5,260 bases of DNA, taken from the NCBI GenBank assembly GCA_900753645.1, contig CAADZW010000033.1:1-5260 (forward strand), read 5' to 3'. The notes under the pieces are model-generated. The model was not told the DNA's origin. It worked only from the letters and a program-made list of their open reading frames with translations, and made no database searches. Made by a program: the position numbers and the translations under genes. Of this stretch, positions 3,720 to 5,260 are shown piece by piece. Each line of letters starts with the position of its first letter. The stretch's first letter is position 1. Source of the DNA: Bacilli bacterium. Lineage in GTDB: Bacteria > Bacillota_I > Bacilli_A > RF39 > UBA660.

Positions 3720-5260
3720 GTATAGTTACAACCCTTATCATAATTAGTGCAACCAATAAAATCATAATTTTTAGTTCTACTATGTTTTACAATTAACTCA
3801 CCACTACATTTGGGACATTTAGTTATATTTATCTTATATTTTAAATTGTTAGTTTTAAAATCACATAATTCTTTCTCATTGCTACAAATATATAAATTAT
3901 GAATTTTAAAACTATTGTATTTTCTAATTAATGGATAACCACACTTCGGACACAGATGTGGTTTTTTCGATAACTTAATTTTAGTTTTATTATATAGTTT
4001 GACTTGATCATATTTAATTATCTCTAAAATAAAAGTAGACGGATTATTAACTGGTGTTAGAAGATAAACTTTGTTTTTCGTTCTGGTTAAAGCAACATAA
4101 AATAATCGTCTTTCTTCGGCAAATAAATAAGAATTATCAGCGACATTAATTATTTGCATAATTGGGTCATCTTTAATTTGTGATGGAAAACCATATGTCC
4201 CGTCATCGCCATTTAAAACAATGACTTGATCATATCCTAAACCTTTAGATGAATGCGCTGATAGAAAATCAATCTCAAAATCAGGAAAACTTTTAGCCTT
4301 TATTTTGTCATTACTTATTTCATAAAAATCATCGCTATTAATTAAATAATATTTTTCAAAATTATAGCGTCCGATTAATAAAATCTTTTGCTTATCACCA
4401 AAATTCTTTTGAATATCAGCTAAACACTTATTTAACATAGTTATTTTATTTTTCGTTTTATTAGTAGAATCATCGTAAGCAATAACTACAATCGGAAATT
4501 CTAACTTTTTAGGAGAAACTAATTGTTTTTTGATCTGCTTTTGATTACTCATAACAAAATTGCCTGCAACATCAATTAACTGCTGACTATTACGATAAGT
4601 ATGCGTTATTTTTAAAAGACTAGCATAACCCATTAATTGACTAAATTCAGTAAACAAAGATATATCACTGCCGGCAAAAGCAAAAATACTTTGGAAATCA
4701 TCACCGACAGCGATTATTTTAGAGTCACTCACTTCACTTATCTTCTTAGCTAAATTGAATCGTTGTTGGGAAATGTCCTGATATTCATCGATAATTACAT
4801 ATTTATAATTTAATTTGATATTATCTAATTTTTGATAAGCCTCATTAATCATATCTTCAAAATCGATATAATGGTTTATTTTTAATTGTTCTTGGTAATG
4901 GTCATAAACATTTTCCACAAAATCCAAAAACATTTTCGTTCGCTCATCTTGATAAATAGCTTTTAGCTTACCAAAATCAGTTTTATCATACCCTTTAACT
5001 TTAAAACCTTGAATAAAATTTAAACAAAATATAATAAACCTAGTATAGTAAATATCTTTTGAAGTATCTACTAATTTAAAATAAACTTCTTTCGAATTTT
5101 TGGGATTTAAAATAATATTGTGCTTAAGTAATTGTTCTTTTAAATTATCTAACAAATCTGGTCCTGAATAAGTTTCAATCAACGTTGTTTTATTTAATTG
5201 ATGAATTTTTCTTTTATTGTTTATTTGATATTTATATTTTAAACTGCTAATATGACCAAA
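3707..5260 (-). CDS. UvrD/DNA helicase IV-like SF1 helicase with two C-terminal zinc fingers, N-terminus outside window
   Basis: The frame is open to the window edge and gives 517 residues. A TTG at 5182 is not the real start: the 26 codons before it are open, and the TTLIETYS stretch spanning it looks like an internal segment of this helicase family. Numbered from the edge, motif II is IIDEYQD (about 156-162, catalytic D158-E159), motif III VGDDFQSIFAFAGSD (185-199), motif IV HTYRNSQQL with R223, motif V LSAHSSKGLGYDQVIVL (333-349) and motif VI EERRLFYVALTRTK (382-395). IDFEDMINEA before motif II is typical of helicase IV-like proteins. Walker A (motif I) must lie beyond the edge. After the motor come two zinc fingers, C437/C440/C459/C466 and C482/C485/C504/C511, of the topoisomerase I C4 type. 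The protein should unwind or translocate on DNA with ATP, probably in repair or recombination. No Trp occurs in the visible part. Its transcript probably ends at the hairpin over its stop codon. Confidence 0.93.
   Translation of the reverse strand, partial: FGHISSLKYKYQINNKRKIHQLNKTTLIETYSGPDLLDNLKEQLLKHNIILNPKNSKEVYFKLVDTSKDIYYTRFIIFCLNFIQGFKVKGYDKTDFGKLKAIYQDERTKMFLDFVENVYDHYQEQLKINHYIDFEDMINEAYQKLDNIKLNYKYVIIDEYQDISQQRFNLAKKISEVSDSKIIAVGDDFQSIFAFAGSDISLFTEFSQLMGYASLLKITHTYRNSQQLIDVAGNFVMSNQKQIKKQLVSPKKLEFPIVVIAYDDSTNKTKNKITMLNKCLADIQKNFGDKQKILLIGRYNFEKYYLINSDDFYEISNDKIKAKSFPDFEIDFLSAHSSKGLGYDQVIVLNGDDGTYGFPSQIKDDPIMQIINVADNSYLFAEERRLFYVALTRTKNKVYLLTPVNNPSTFILEIIKYDQVKLYNKTKIKLSKKPHLCPKCGYPLIRKYNSFKIHNLYICSNEKELCDFKTNNLKYKINITKCPKCSGELIVKHSRTKNYDFIGCTNYDKGCNYTENI

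Noticed and set aside
5180..5182. TTG at 5182 as helicase start
   Set aside because: The frame is open to the window edge and motif I is still missing, so this is an internal Leu codon.

Overview
This is an AT-rich window (G+C below about 30%, judged by eye). All recognisable genes lie on the minus strand, so transcription runs from right to left. The gene families, the Shine-Dalgarno (SD) sites of the AGGTGAT type and the sigma-A-like promoters suggest a low-GC Bacillota or Mollicutes-related bacterium. All seven Trp codons in the complete genes are TGG and the response regulator stops at TGA, so the standard bacterial code applies and the Mycoplasma/Spiroplasma code does not. I cannot place the organism more closely.

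In transcription order the layout is as follows. (1) 5260-3707: the C-terminal 517 residues of a UvrD/DNA helicase IV-like SF1 helicase. Its N-terminus lies outside the window, and it ends in two topoisomerase-type C4 zinc fingers. Its stop codon lies inside a probable terminator hairpin. (2) 3706-3550: a leader that carries two tiny ORFs, each with its own SD, and an extended -10 promoter. (3) 3549-1649: a two-component system. An OmpR/PhoB-type response regulator overlaps a membrane sensor histidine kinase by 4 bases (ATGA), and the operon ends in a strong Rho-independent terminator at 1611-1585. (4) 1584-1343: a spacer with short palindromes and a clear promoter at 1402-1429. (5) 1342-710: a CYTH-domain (triphosphate tunnel) protein. 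(6) 633-1: the first 211 residues of an AMP-binding acyl/aryl-adenylate synthetase, cut by the window edge just before its phosphate-binding loop. The last two genes are probably co-transcribed.

The window therefore holds three transcription units: a DNA repair or replication helicase, a signalling pair with no visible target gene, and a CYTH plus adenylate-forming enzyme pair. I see no transposon, CRISPR array, tRNA or rRNA. No convincing new multi-gene system is visible. The signal most worth following is the leader of the response regulator, where the strongest SD in the window (GGAGGTGAT) serves an ORF of only five codons.
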